A program made the position numbers and the translations under genes. The notes beneath the pieces were generated by a model that was not told the origin of the DNA, ran no database searches, and was given only the letters and a program-made list of their open reading frames with translations. From Paractinoplanes bogorensis (GTDB lineage Bacteria > Actinomycetota > Actinomycetes > Mycobacteriales > Micromonosporaceae): 64,000 bases of DNA. The stretch is from positions 248,001 through 312,000 of the forward strand of contig NZ_JAHKKG010000003.1 in the NCBI RefSeq assembly GCF_018829635.1. Reading direction: 5' to 3'. Shown in pieces: positions 52,027 through 62,800 of this stretch. Each line of letters opens with the position of its first letter. Position 1 is the stretch's first letter.

Positions 52027-53877
52027 TCAGGCGCCGTGCAGACCGGCGTAGACGCCGCCGGCCGCGATCAGTTCGTCGTGGGTGCCGCGCTCGACGATGT
52101 CGCCCCGGTCGAGCACCAGGATCACGTCGGCCATCCGTACGGTGGAAAGCCGGTGCGCGATCACGAAGCTGGTGCGCCCGTTCCGCAGCCGGCCCATCGC
52201 CTGCTGCACGTAGGCCTCGGTGCGGGTGTCGATCGAGCTGGTGGCCTCGTCCAGGATCAGCACCGCGGCCGGGCTGAGGAACGCGCGGGCCAGTGTGATG
52301 AGCTGCTTCTCGCCGGCGCTGATGGTGGTCGTGTCGTCGTTGAGCACGGTGTCGTAGCCGTCCGGCAGGCCCTGCACGAACCGGTCGACCCCGGCGGCGC
52401 GGGCGGCGGCCACCATCTCGTCGCGGGTCGCGTCCGGACTGCCGTACGTGATGTTCTCGGCCACCGTGCCGTGGAACAGCCACGGGTCCTGCGGCACCAG
52501 CCGGATCTGGGAGCGCAGCTCGTCCCGGGTCATCTCGGCGATGTCGACGCCGTCGAGCAGGATGTGCCCCGAGTCCACCTCGTAGAAGCGCATCAGCAGG
52601 TTGCCCAGGGTGGTCTTGCCCGACCCGGTGGAGCCCACGATGGCGACCAGGGACCCCGGCTCGACGATCAGCGACAGATCGCGGATGAGCGGAACGTCGG
52701 GCACGTACCGGAAGTTGACCCGGTCGAACTTGATGCGCCCGCGCACCCAGTTCGGGCGGTCCGGGTTCTCCGGGTCGGGGCGCTGCTCCTCGGCGTCCAT
52801 CAGCTCGAAGATGCGCGCGGCCGAGGCCAGGCCGGACTGCAACTGCCCGGCCACACCGGCCAGCACCACCATCGGGCGGGTGAACATGCCGGCGTACTGG
52901 GTGAAGGCCAGCACCTCGCCCAGCGACATCGAGCCCGACGCGACCCGGGCCGCACCGAACAGCGCGACCAGCACGTACGCAAAATCGGTGATGAACCGGG
53001 TAGACGGCTCGATCAGTCCGGTGAGCGCCTGCGCCTCCCGTTCCGCCTCCGCGAGGGCCGCGTTCTCCTTGTCGAAGGCGGCGCGCACCTGACGCTCCCG
53101 GCGGAAGCTGCGCACCAGGTTGTGGGCCGAGTAGACCTCCTCGACCCGAGCCGTGATGGCCCCGGTCCCGGCCCACTGCGCGGCGAACCGGGCGCCCGCC
53201 TTCTTACCCACGAGGAACCACAGCGCGCCCGCCATCGGCACGGTGATGAGCACGAGCAGCGCCAGGGTGGGGGAGAGGACCAGCATCACGACGAGGACGC
53301 TGAGGATCGCGAAGAGCATGTTGACGGTCTGGCCGACGGTCAGCTGCAGGGTCTGCTGCAGGTTGTCGACGTCGCTGGTGACCCGGCTGAGCACCTCGCC
53401 CGGCGGCGTGCGGTCGTAGTAGCTGAGCGGCAGCCGGGCGAGCTTGCGGTCGACCTGGTCGCGCAGGTCGAACAGCACCCGCTGCACGGCCAGCGCGACC
53501 ACCCGGCCCTGCAACCACAGGCACAGCCCACCGACCAGGAACACGACCAGGCTGGCCAGGACGACGGTGGCCAGCTTGGCGAAGTCGACGCCCTCACCGG
53601 GCACCAGGTCCATCGTGCTGAAGACGTTGGCCAGCGTGCCGTCGCCCTGCCCACGCAACTGGGCGAGCACCTGGTCCTTGCTCAGCGCCGGGTCGAGGGT
53701 GCGGCCGACCATGCCGGCCGCGATCAGGTCGGTGGCCAGACCGAGCAGGTACGGGCCGAGCAGGCTGGTCCCGGTCGACACGAGCGCGAGCAGCAGGGCG
53801 CCGATCAGGGCGGCGCGTTGTGGACGGAACGTGGCGAAGAGACGGCGTGCGCTGCCGTCCTTAGTCGTGCCCGGCAT
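52027..53877 (-). CDS. ABC exporter half-transporter (NysG/AmphH-like), second gene
   Basis: 616 residues: six membrane helices (residues 20-320) and a C-terminal nucleotide-binding domain. Walker A IVGSTGSGKTTL, signature ISAGEKQLITLARAF (a variant common in these actinobacterial exporters), Walker B VLILDEATSSID and H-loop VIAHRLSTV. The catalytic Glu is kept, unlike in its partner, so this chain holds the active ATP site. It overlaps the upstream exporter gene by 17 nt. By gene order it corresponds to the nysG/nysH pair, proposed to export the polyene. Confidence 0.9.
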   Translation of the reverse strand: MPGTTKDGSARRLFATFRPQRAALIGALLLALVSTGTSLLGPYLLGLATDLIAAGMVGRTLDPALSKDQVLAQLRGQGDGTLANVFSTMDLVPGEGVDFAKLATVVLASLVVFLVGGLCLWLQGRVVALAVQRVLFDLRDQVDRKLARLPLSYYDRTPPGEVLSRVTSDVDNLQQTLQLTVGQTVNMLFAILSVLVVMLVLSPTLALLVLITVPMAGALWFLVGKKAGARFAAQWAGTGAITARVEEVYSAHNLVRSFRRERQVRAAFDKENAALAEAEREAQALTGLIEPSTRFITDFAYVLVALFGAARVASGSMSLGEVLAFTQYAGMFTRPMVVLAGVAGQLQSGLASAARIFELMDAEEQRPDPENPDRPNWVRGRIKFDRVNFRYVPDVPLIRDLSLIVEPGSLVAIVGSTGSGKTTLGNLLMRFYEVDSGHILLDGVDIAEMTRDELRSQIRLVPQDPWLFHGTVAENITYGSPDATRDEMVAAARAAGVDRFVQGLPDGYDTVLNDDTTTISAGEKQLITLARAFLSPAAVLILDEATSSIDTRTEAYVQQAMGRLRNGRTSFVIAHRLSTVRMADVILVLDRGDIVERGTHDELIAAGGVYAGLHGA

Positions 53878-55621
53878 CCACGGGTTCCCTTCCGAGCGGC
53901 TGGGACTGCACGATCTCGCGGTAGACGTGGCTCTGGGCCATCAGTTCGTCGTGGGTGCCGTTGCCGGCCACCCGGCCGCCGTCGAGCACGACGATGCGGT
54001 CGGCCTCGAGCACGGCGCCGATCCGCTGGCTGGTCATCACCACGGTGGTGCCGATCAACGCCTCGCGCAGCGCGGCCCGCAGCCGGGCCTCGGTGCCCGC
54101 GTCGAGCGCCGCGAAGCAGTCGTCGAGGAGCAGGATGTGCGGGCGGCGGAGCAGGGTCCGGGCGATGGCGAGCCGCTGCCGCTGACCGCCGGAGAGGCTG
54201 CGGCCGCCCTGGGCGAGCTCGGTGTCGAGGCCGTCCGGCATGGCGGCCACGAAGTCGGCGGCCTGCGCGATCCGCAGGGCGGCCCACATCAGCGAGTCCT
54301 CGGCGTCCGGTGACCCGAAGTGCAGGTTGGCCCGGACCGTGCCGGAGAACAGCTTGGTGGTCTGCGGCACGACGCCGACGAGCGTGCCGATCCGGTCGGC
54401 GCCCAGATCCCGGACGTCGGCGCCGTCGACCAGGACCGCGCCGCCGGTCACGTCGTACTGGCGCATGATCAGGTTGAGCAGCGTGGACTTGCCGCTGCCG
54501 GTGCCGCCGACCAGCGCCACGGTCTCGCCCGGGCGGGCGGTCATCGTGACGCCGTTCAGCACCGGCTTCTCCGACCCGGGGTGGGCGAAGTGCACGTTGC
54601 GCACCTCGAGCCAGCCGCTGCCGGCGGCCCGGGTGCGGAACGGCTCGGGCACGCTCGGCGACGAGTCGAGGACCTCGGTGATGCGGCGTACCGAGGCGAA
54701 CGCGCGGGACAGACCGGTGATGACCACCAGGATCATCACCATCGCGAGCACGATCAGCGTCAGGTAGCCGATCAGCGCGCTCAGCGTGCCCAGCTGCAGC
54801 GAGCCGCCGTCGACCCGCCGGCCGCCGAACCAGACGAGCGCGGTCATGAAGACGTTGGTCACCAGCGTCACCATCGCGGCGAACGTCGTCATGAGCCGGC
54901 CGACCCGCAGCGACGGCTGGAAGATGAACGAGTTGGCCGCGGCGAACCGGTCGTGCTCCCGTTCCTGCTGCACCGACGCGCGGACGATCCGGGCCCCGTT
55001 GATCTGCTCACGCAGGATCTGCGAGATCAGGTCGATGCCGGTCTGCAACTTCTCGAACAGCGGCGACATCGTCGCGATCATGTAGCCGATGCAGCCACAG
55101 ACCACCAGGAACATGGCGACCAGCAGCAGCCCGAGCCAGAAGTCCTGGGTGACGGCCAGCGCCACGCCGCCGAGCGACAGGATGGCGGTGGCCAGTGCGG
55201 TGTCGAACAGGGTCAGCGTGAGCGACTGCGCCTGCTTGACGTCGTTGACGGTCCGGGTGATGAGCGACGGGGCGCCGAACCGGTCGACCTCGCGCGCCGA
55301 CAGGCTCAGCACGCGGCCGAACACCGCCGCCCGGAGGTCCCGGCCGAGCGCGGCGGACACTGCCGCGCCCTTGCGCTGGGCCGAGATCGCCACGGTCACC
55401 TGAATCCCGGTGACGACCGCCATCGCGATGCCGACGCTGACGATCCAGCTCATCCGGCCCTCGACCACACCCTTGTCGATGATGATCGCGTTGAGCGTGG
55501 GCAGCAGCAGGATGCAGACGGTCTGCAGCAGCTGCAGCACCGCGATGATGGCGATTCCCGACCGGTACGGCCGCAGATAGGCACGCAGAAATCCGGTGAG
55601 CACCGCTTGAGTCCACCCCAT
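53861..55621 (-). CDS. ABC exporter half-transporter (NysH/AmphG-like), first gene
   Basis: 586 residues from ATG 55621; a longer frame to 55762 has no better start. Six membrane helices followed by an NBD with Walker A LVGGTGSGKSTLLNLIM, signature LSGGQRQRLAIARTLL and Walker B ILLLDDCFAALD, where the second acidic residue is Asp instead of Glu. That degenerate Walker B is typical of one chain of heterodimeric exporters, supporting pairing with the downstream gene. Divergent from the GDP-mannose dehydratase gene. Confidence 0.9.
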   Translation of the reverse strand: MGWTQAVLTGFLRAYLRPYRSGIAIIAVLQLLQTVCILLLPTLNAIIIDKGVVEGRMSWIVSVGIAMAVVTGIQVTVAISAQRKGAAVSAALGRDLRAAVFGRVLSLSAREVDRFGAPSLITRTVNDVKQAQSLTLTLFDTALATAILSLGGVALAVTQDFWLGLLLVAMFLVVCGCIGYMIATMSPLFEKLQTGIDLISQILREQINGARIVRASVQQEREHDRFAAANSFIFQPSLRVGRLMTTFAAMVTLVTNVFMTALVWFGGRRVDGGSLQLGTLSALIGYLTLIVLAMVMILVVITGLSRAFASVRRITEVLDSSPSVPEPFRTRAAGSGWLEVRNVHFAHPGSEKPVLNGVTMTARPGETVALVGGTGSGKSTLLNLIMRQYDVTGGAVLVDGADVRDLGADRIGTLVGVVPQTTKLFSGTVRANLHFGSPDAEDSLMWAALRIAQAADFVAAMPDGLDTELAQGGRSLSGGQRQRLAIARTLLRRPHILLLDDCFAALDAGTEARLRAALREALIGTTVVMTSQRIGAVLEADRIVVLDGGRVAGNGTHDELMAQSHVYREIVQSQPLGREPVDAGHD

Positions 55622-55659
55622 GATCAGCCGGTAAATCACTAGGTTTGCCGCGCCGATCT

Positions 55660-55675
55660 CCGCAGATTTCCCTAG
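55660..55675. promoter_or_regulatory. Half-matching PAS-LuxR operator in the exporter/dehydratase promoter region
   Basis: Read on the minus strand, CTAGGGAAATCTGCGG keeps the full left half of the PimM-type box and 13 of 16 positions overall. It is in the 143 bp between the divergent exporter and GMD starts, so one bound regulator could serve both. Confidence 0.45.
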
Positions 55676-55764
55676 TCGTGATCCCCCTAATGTCCTCCGG
55701 AGTTGCGGTGCTGGACGAAGCCCGGCCTCGCGTCTCAAGCGAAGTGACCAGGGAGACGACACCG

Positions 55765-56796
55765 ATGCCCAAACGCGCGCTGATCACCGGAGTCACCGGC
55801 CAGGACGGTTCCTACCTGGCGGAATACCTGCTGGAGCTGGGCTACGAGGTGTGGGGTCTGGTGCGTGGACAGGCCAACCCCCGCAAGTCCCGGATCAGCC
55901 GGCTCGCCACCGACCTCAACTTCGTCAACGGCGACCTGATGGACCAGGCCAGCCTGGTGTCCGCCGTGGACAAGGTGCAGCCGGACGAGGTCTACAACCT
56001 GGGCGCCATCTCGTTCGTGCCGATGTCGTGGGAGCAGCCCGAACTCGTCACCGAGGTCAACGGCATGGGCGTGCTGCGCGTGCTCGAGGCGATCCGGATG
56101 GTCAGCGGGCTCAAGACGCCGCACCGCGACTCCAGCGGTCAGATCCGCTTCTACCAGGCCTCGTCGTCCGAGATGTTCGGCAAGGCGGCCGAGACCCCGC
56201 AGTCCGAGACGACCAACTTCCACCCCCGTTCCCCGTACGGCGTGGCGAAGGTCTACGGCCATTTCATCACCCGGAACTACCGCGAGTCCTTCGGGATGTA
56301 CGCGGTCAGCGGCATGCTCTTCAACCACGAGTCCCCCCGCCGCGGCTCGGAGTTCGTCACCCGCAAGATCTCGCTGGCCGTGGCCCGGATCAAGCTCGGC
56401 GTGCAGGACAAACTCCACCTCGGCAACCTCGACGCGGTGCGCGACTGGGGCTTCGCCGGCGACTACGTGCGCGCCATGCACGCCATGCTCCAGCAGGAGG
56501 ACCCGGGCGACTGGGTGATCGGCACCGGTGTCATGCACACCGTGCGCGACGCCGTCGAGATCGCCTTCGACCACGCCGGCCTGAACTGGAAGGACTACGT
56601 GGTCATCGATCCGGCCCTGGTCCGCCCGGCCGAGGTCGAGGTGCTCTGCGCCGACACCACCCGCGCCTGCGCCGCCCTGAACTGGAAGCCGCAGGTCGCG
56701 TTCCCCGAGCTCATGCAGATGATGGTCGACTCCGACCTGCGTCAGGTGGCGCGCGAGCACGAGTACGGCGATCTGCTCACCGCCGCCAACTGGTGA
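55765..56796 (+). CDS. GDP-mannose 4,6-dehydratase
   Basis: 343 residues from ATG 55765, with GGGAG about 10 nt upstream. Extended SDR fold: ALITGVTGQDGSYLAEYLLELGYEVWG, EVYNLGAISFVPMSWEQPE, FYQASSSEMFGKAAETPQ and YxxxK in SPYGVAKVYGHFITRNYRE; RRGSEFVTRKI completes the substrate site. It makes GDP-4-keto-6-deoxymannose. In polyene clusters (NysDIII, AmphDIII) this is the first step to the amino sugar mycosamine, and it lies next to the exporter pair and PKS exactly as here. Other 6-deoxyhexoses are possible. Confidence 0.93.
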   Translation: MPKRALITGVTGQDGSYLAEYLLELGYEVWGLVRGQANPRKSRISRLATDLNFVNGDLMDQASLVSAVDKVQPDEVYNLGAISFVPMSWEQPELVTEVNGMGVLRVLEAIRMVSGLKTPHRDSSGQIRFYQASSSEMFGKAAETPQSETTNFHPRSPYGVAKVYGHFITRNYRESFGMYAVSGMLFNHESPRRGSEFVTRKISLAVARIKLGVQDKLHLGNLDAVRDWGFAGDYVRAMHAMLQQEDPGDWVIGTGVMHTVRDAVEIAFDHAGLNWKDYVVIDPALVRPAEVEVLCADTTRACAALNWKPQVAFPELMQMMVDSDLRQVAREHEYGDLLTAANW

Positions 56797-56859
56797 CCCT
56801 GTTCTGACCTTGCTTCCCACGCTTTCCAGGCTTTCGACGCGCGAGACGGGCTGACGTAG

Positions 56860-59800
56860 ATGGATACCGAAGACAAACTTCGCGACTATCTCAAGCGGGC
56901 GACCGCCGACCTGCGACGGTCGCGGCAGCGGCTGCAGGAGGTCGAGGAGGCGGCGGCCGAACCGATCGCCATCGTCGGCATGGCGTGCCGTTTCCCGGGC
57001 GGGGTGCGCAGCCCCGAAGACCTGTGGCAGCTCGTCGCCGACGGACGGCACGGCATCGGGCCGTTCCCGGACGACCGCGGCTGGGACCTGGCCGCCCTCG
57101 GCGCCGACCCGTCCGGCACGGCCGGTGGCTTCCTCTACGAGGCGCCCGACTTCGACGCCGACTTCTTCGGCATCTCACCCCGCGAGGCCACCGCCATGGA
57201 CCCCCAGCAGCGGCTGCTGCTCGAGGTCACGTGGGAGGCCCTCGAGCGCGCGGGCATCGACCCGCACTCGGTCAAGGGCAGTGACACCGGTGTCTTCGCC
57301 GGGGCCATGTCGCAGCAGTACCGGGTCGATCCGGAGGAGGCCGAGGGCTTCTCGCTGACCGGTAACGCGAACAGCGTGCTCTCCGGCCGGCTCGCCTACA
57401 CGCTGGGCACCGTGGGCCCGGCCGTCACGGTCGACACGGCCTGCTCGTCGTCGCTGGTCACTCTGCACCTGGCAGCACATTCCCTCCGTACGGGGGAAAG
57501 CCGGCTCGCGCTGGCCGGCGGCGTCACCGTGATGTCCAGCCCGGTCACGTTCTCGGAGATGGGCCGTCAGGGCGGTCTCGCGGCCGACGGCTTCTGCCGC
57601 GCCTTCGCGGACGACGCCAACGGCACCGGCTGGGCCGAGGGCGTCGGCATGCTCGTGCTGGAGAAGCTGTCCGACGCCCGCCGCAACGGGCACACCGTGC
57701 TGGCCGTGGTGCGCGGCAGCGCCATCAACTCGGACGGCGCCTCGAACGGGCTGACCGCCCCGAACGGCCCGTCCCAGCGCCGGGTCATCGAGCAGGCACT
57801 GATCAACGCCCGCCTGTCCAGCGACCAGATCGACGTGGTCGACGCGCACGGCACCGGCACCACACTGGGTGACCCGATCGAGGCCCAGGCACTGCTTTCC
57901 ACATACGGGGTGTCGCGGCCGGCCGATCGTCCGCTGCTGCTCGGTTCGATCAAGTCGAACATCGGGCACACCCAGTCGGCGGCCGGTGTCGCCGGGATCA
58001 TCAAGATGGTCATGGCGATCCGGGCCGGGATCGTGCCCAGGACGCTGCACGCGTCGCAGCCGTCGACCAAGGTGGACTGGTCGGCCGGCGCGGTGAAGCT
58101 CGTGCAGGAGACGATGGACTGGCCGTCGACCGGGGCTCCGCGTCGTGCGGCCGTCTCGTCGTTCGGTATCAGCGGCACCAACGCGCACGCCGTCATCGAG
58201 CAGGCCCCGGCTCTCGAGGACGCGACCGCTCCCGCCACTCCGTCCGCTCCCGCCGCCGCTCCGTCCGCTTCGGCCGGCCCGGCGCCCGTTCTGCTCTCCG
58301 GGCGCACGCGCGAGGCGTTGAGCGCGCAGGCACAAGCGCTCACGGATCGGTCCCACGATTCTCTCGCGGACCTCGCCCTCTCGCTGGCCACCACCCGCTC
58401 GTCCTTCGAGCACCGCGCCGCTATCGTCGCGAGCGACCTCGACCAGCTGCGTGCCGGTCTGGACGCGCTCGCCTCCTCCTCTCCCGCAGCCGGGCTCGTG
58501 ACGGGTTCCGTCCGCCCGCGTGGCAAGCACGCCTTCCTCTTCACCGGACAGGGCGCCCAGCGGCTCGAGATGGGCCGTTCGCTGGCGGCGCGCTTCCCGG
58601 TATTCGCCTCGGGGCTCGACGCCGCGATCGCCGAGCTCGACCCACATCTCGAGCGGCCCCTGCGCGACGTCATGTGGGGCTCCGACGACACCGGCCTGCG
58701 TTCCACGGCGTACGCGCAACCGGCTCTTTTCGCCGTTGAAGTTGCTCTGTTCCGCCTGGCCGAATCGTGGGGGCTCAAGCCCGACTTCCTCGCCGGTCAC
58801 TCGATCGGCGAGATCGCGGCCGCCCATGTCGCCGGTGTCTTCTCGCTGCCCGACGCGGCCCGGCTGGTCGCCGCGCGCGGCCGGCTCATGCAGGCGCTGC
58901 CGGCCGGTGGCGCGATGGTCGCGGTGCAGGGTTCGCCGTCTTCGGTGGAGCTGACGCCGGGCGTCTCGATCGCGGCCGTGAACGGGCCGCGCTCGTTCGT
59001 GTTCTCCGGGGTCGAGGACGAGGTGCTGGCGGTCGCCGCTCAGTTCGAGAAGACCAAGCGCCTCAACGTCTCGCACGCCTTCCACTCGTCGCTCATGGAG
59101 CCGATGCTCGACGAGTTCCGGGCGGTCGTCGCGGCCCTCGACGCGCAGCCGCCGCTGATCCCGATCGTCTCGACGGTCACCGGCGAACAAGCCACGGTCG
59201 AACAGCTCACCTCGGCCGACTACTGGGCCGGCCAGGTGCGGCAGCCGGTCGACTTCGCCGGAGCCGTCGGCTGGCTGGCCGAGCACGGCGTGGGCGTCTT
59301 CACCGAGCTCGGTCCGGACGCCGCCCTCACCCCGATGGTCGCCGAGTCGGCCCCCGACGCCACTGCCGTCGCCCTGCTGCGCGCCGGTCAGGATGAGGTG
59401 GCCACCAGCGCCACCGGACTCGCGCGCCTGCATGTCATCGGTGTCCCGGTGCGCTGGACCGACTGGTTCTCCGGCGCCCGCCGGGTCGACCTGCCGACGT
59501 ACCCGTTCCAGCACCGCCGTTTCTGGCCGCGCTCGCCCCAGTCGTTCGGCGCCGACCCGCACGCCGACCACCCGCTGCTGGCCTCGGTCATCTCGCTCGC
59601 CGACTCGGACGGCGTGCTGCTGACCGGCCGGCTCTCGCTCGCGACGCACCCGTGGCTGGCCGACCACACCATCCACGGCACGGTTCCGCTGCCCGGCACC
59701 GCGGTGCTGGAACTGGCCATGCGCGCCGCCGAGGAGGCCGGCTGCGACCGGGTCGACGAGCTGACGCTGTCGGCCCCGATCGTGCTGCCCGCCACCGGCG

Positions 59801-62800
59801 CGGTGCAGGTGCAGCTGTGGATCGGCCGCCCGGACACGACTGGTCGCCGATCGGTGACGGTCTATTCGCGGCCGGACACCGAGGACGACCACCCGTGGCT
59901 GACCAACGCCACCGGTTCCGTCGCGGCCGGATCCTCCGCGGCCGGCTCTTCCGCGGCCGGCTTTCCGTGGCCGCCCTCCGGCGAGCCGGTCGACCTGACC
60001 GGCTTCTACGACAACCTCGCCGCCGCCGGATTCGGTTACGGCCCGGTCTTCCAGGGCCTGCGGGCGGCCTGGCGGTCCGGCGCCGACGTCTACGCCGAGG
60101 TGGCCCTGCCCGACGGCGCCGACGTGACCGGCTACGGCATCCACCCGGCGCTACTCGACGCGGTGCTGCACACGTCGGCGCTGATGGACTTCGGGGGCGG
60201 CCTGCCGTTCTCGTGGGAGGGCGTGTCGCTGCACGCCACCGGCGCGACCTCGGTGCGCGTCAAGGCGTCACCGATCGGCGAGACCGCGATGGCGATCAAC
60301 GTCGTCGACCCGGCCGGCGAACCCGTGGCGTCGATCGATTCGCTCACGTTGCGCGCACCGGCCGAGCGCTCAGCGTCGGACGACGTGCGCGACTCACTGT
60401 TCGGCCTCGACTGGGTCCCGGTCGTCCCGGCCGCCGAGGCACCGGCGTCCGAGTTCCACGGCTCGCTTGGCGAGGTGATTCCGCCATACGTTCTCTACCC
60501 GGTCGCCGAGGGGGAGCCGCGCGCGGTCGTCGCGTCGCTGCTCGCAGTGGCCCAGGAGTGGATGGCCGACGAACGCTTCGCCGAGTCCTGCCTCGTCCTC
60601 GTCACCGACGGCGGGCTGGCGGGGGCGGCGGTCGGTGGGCTCATCCGGTCGGCGCAGGCCGAGAATCCGGGTCGGTTCGGGCTGATCGAGGCCGACACTC
60701 CGGCGCTCGTGCCCGCTGCCCTGGCGGCGCTCGCGGGCGGCGAACCGCGCGTTCGGGTGCGCGACGGCGAGATCCAGGCCCCGCGGCTCGCGCGGGTCGT
60801 CCCGGCCGGGAACGCAGCGGAGTTCGCCTCGTGGAACGATGACGACGTCGTGCTGATCACCGGTGGCACGGGTGGGCTGGGCGCGCTGCTCGCACGGCAT
60901 CTGGCGGAGCATGGCGTCCGGGAACTCGTTCTGCTCAGCCGGCGCGGCACCGCCGACCCGGAGCTGCTCGCCGAGCTGGAGACGGCCGGTGCGGTGGCGC
61001 GCGTCGTGGCCTGCGACGCCACCGACCGGGATGCGCTGGCCGAGGTCTTCGCCGCGAACCGGATCACCGCCGTGGTGCACGCGGCCGGCGTTCTGGACGA
61101 CGGAGTGCTCGCATCGCTCACTCCCGAGCGTCTGGACGCGGTGCTCGCGCCCAAGACGACGGGCGCCTGGAACCTGCACGAGCTTGCGCGGGAAGTGCGC
61201 GTTTTCGCGCTCTTCTCGTCCGCTGCGGGCGTTTTCGGCAACCCCGGACAGGGCAGCTACGCGGCCGGAAACGCCTACTTGGACGCCCTCGCTCAATACC
61301 GCCGCGACCTCGGCCTGCCCGCGGTCTCGATGGCGTGGGGCGCGTGGGAGACCGACGGCATGGCCGGTGACGAGCTGGCCGAGCGCCTGCGCCGGTCGGG
61401 CATGCCGCCGCTGACCGCCGACCAGGGGCTGGCGCTGTTCGACGCCGCGCTGACCGGCCCGGCGCTCGTGGTGCCGGTGCCGCTCGACCTGGCCGTCATG
61501 CGCGGCCTGCCCGAGGTGCCGCCGCTGCTGCGCGGTCTGGTGCGCACGCGCAACCGCCGCACCGCCGCCGGATCCGAGCGCGCCACCGGCCTCACCCGCC
61601 GCCTCGCCGGCCTGGACGAGACCGGTCGTTTCGAGGTCGTGCTCGACCTGCTGCGCGGCCAGGTCGCCGCCGTGCTCGGCCACGACGACGGCGCCGGCAT
61701 CGACGCCGACCGCCAGTTCAAGGACCTCGGCTTCGACTCGCTGACCGCGGTCGACCTGCGCAACAACCTGTCCACGGTGACCGGGCTGCGGCTGCCCGCG
61801 ACGCTCGTCTTCGACCACCCGACGCTGCGCGCGCTCACCACCTTTGTGCTCGGCGAACTGGTCGGCGCGGACGCGGGCGCCGTCGAGATCGTGACCGCCG
61901 CGGCCGACGACGACCCGATCGTCATCGTCGGCATGGGCTGCCGCTACCCGGGCGGCGTCGGCAACCCGGACGACCTGTGGAAGCTCGTCGAGGAGGGCCG
62001 CGACGCCATCTCCGGCCTGCCCGTCAACCGCGGCTGGGACCTCGAACGGCTCTACCACCCCGACCCCGACCACCCCGGCACGGCCTATGTGCGGTCGGGC
62101 GGTTACATGCACGACGCGGGCGAGTTCGACCCCGCGTTCTTCGGCATGTCGCCCCGCGAAGCCACGGCCACCGACGCGCAGCAGCGCCTGCTGCTCGAAA
62201 CCGTGTGGGAGGCCGTCGAGCACGCCGGCATCGACCCGGTGTCGCTCCGGGGCAGCCAGACCGGCGTCTTCGCGGGCGTCATGTACAACGACTACGGCTC
62301 GGGGCTGCAGACCGACTCCGAGGGCATGCAGGGCAGCGGCACCTCGCCCAGCATCGTGAGCGGCCGGGTGTCGTACACGCTGGGTCTCGAGGGCCCGGCC
62401 GTCACCATCGACACCGCCTGCTCGTCGTCGCTCGTCGCCATGCACTGGGCCATGCAGGCCCTGCGCGCCGGTGAGTGCTCGCTCGCGCTCGCCGGTGGCG
62501 TCACGGTCATGTCGACGCCGCTCGCGCTCATCGAGTTCTCCCGGCAGCGCGGCCTCGCCCCCGACGGCCGCTCCAAGGCGTTCGCCGACGCGGCCGACGG
62601 CGTGAGCTGGTCCGAGGGCGTCGGCGTGGTCGTGCTCGAGCGCATGTCGGACGCCGTCCGCCACGGTCACCAGGTGCTTGCGGTCGTCCGCAGCAGCGCG
62701 GTCAACCAGGACGGCGCGTCCAACGGCCTGATGGCCCCGAACGGTCCGGCCCAGCAGCGGGTCATCCGGCGCGCGCTGGCCGCCGGCGGCCTCACGCCGA

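Noticed and set aside
52027..53877. A dead ATPase because of the ISAGEKQ signature
   Set aside because: From memory this variant is common in actinobacterial exporters; Walker A, the catalytic Glu and the H-loop are intact.
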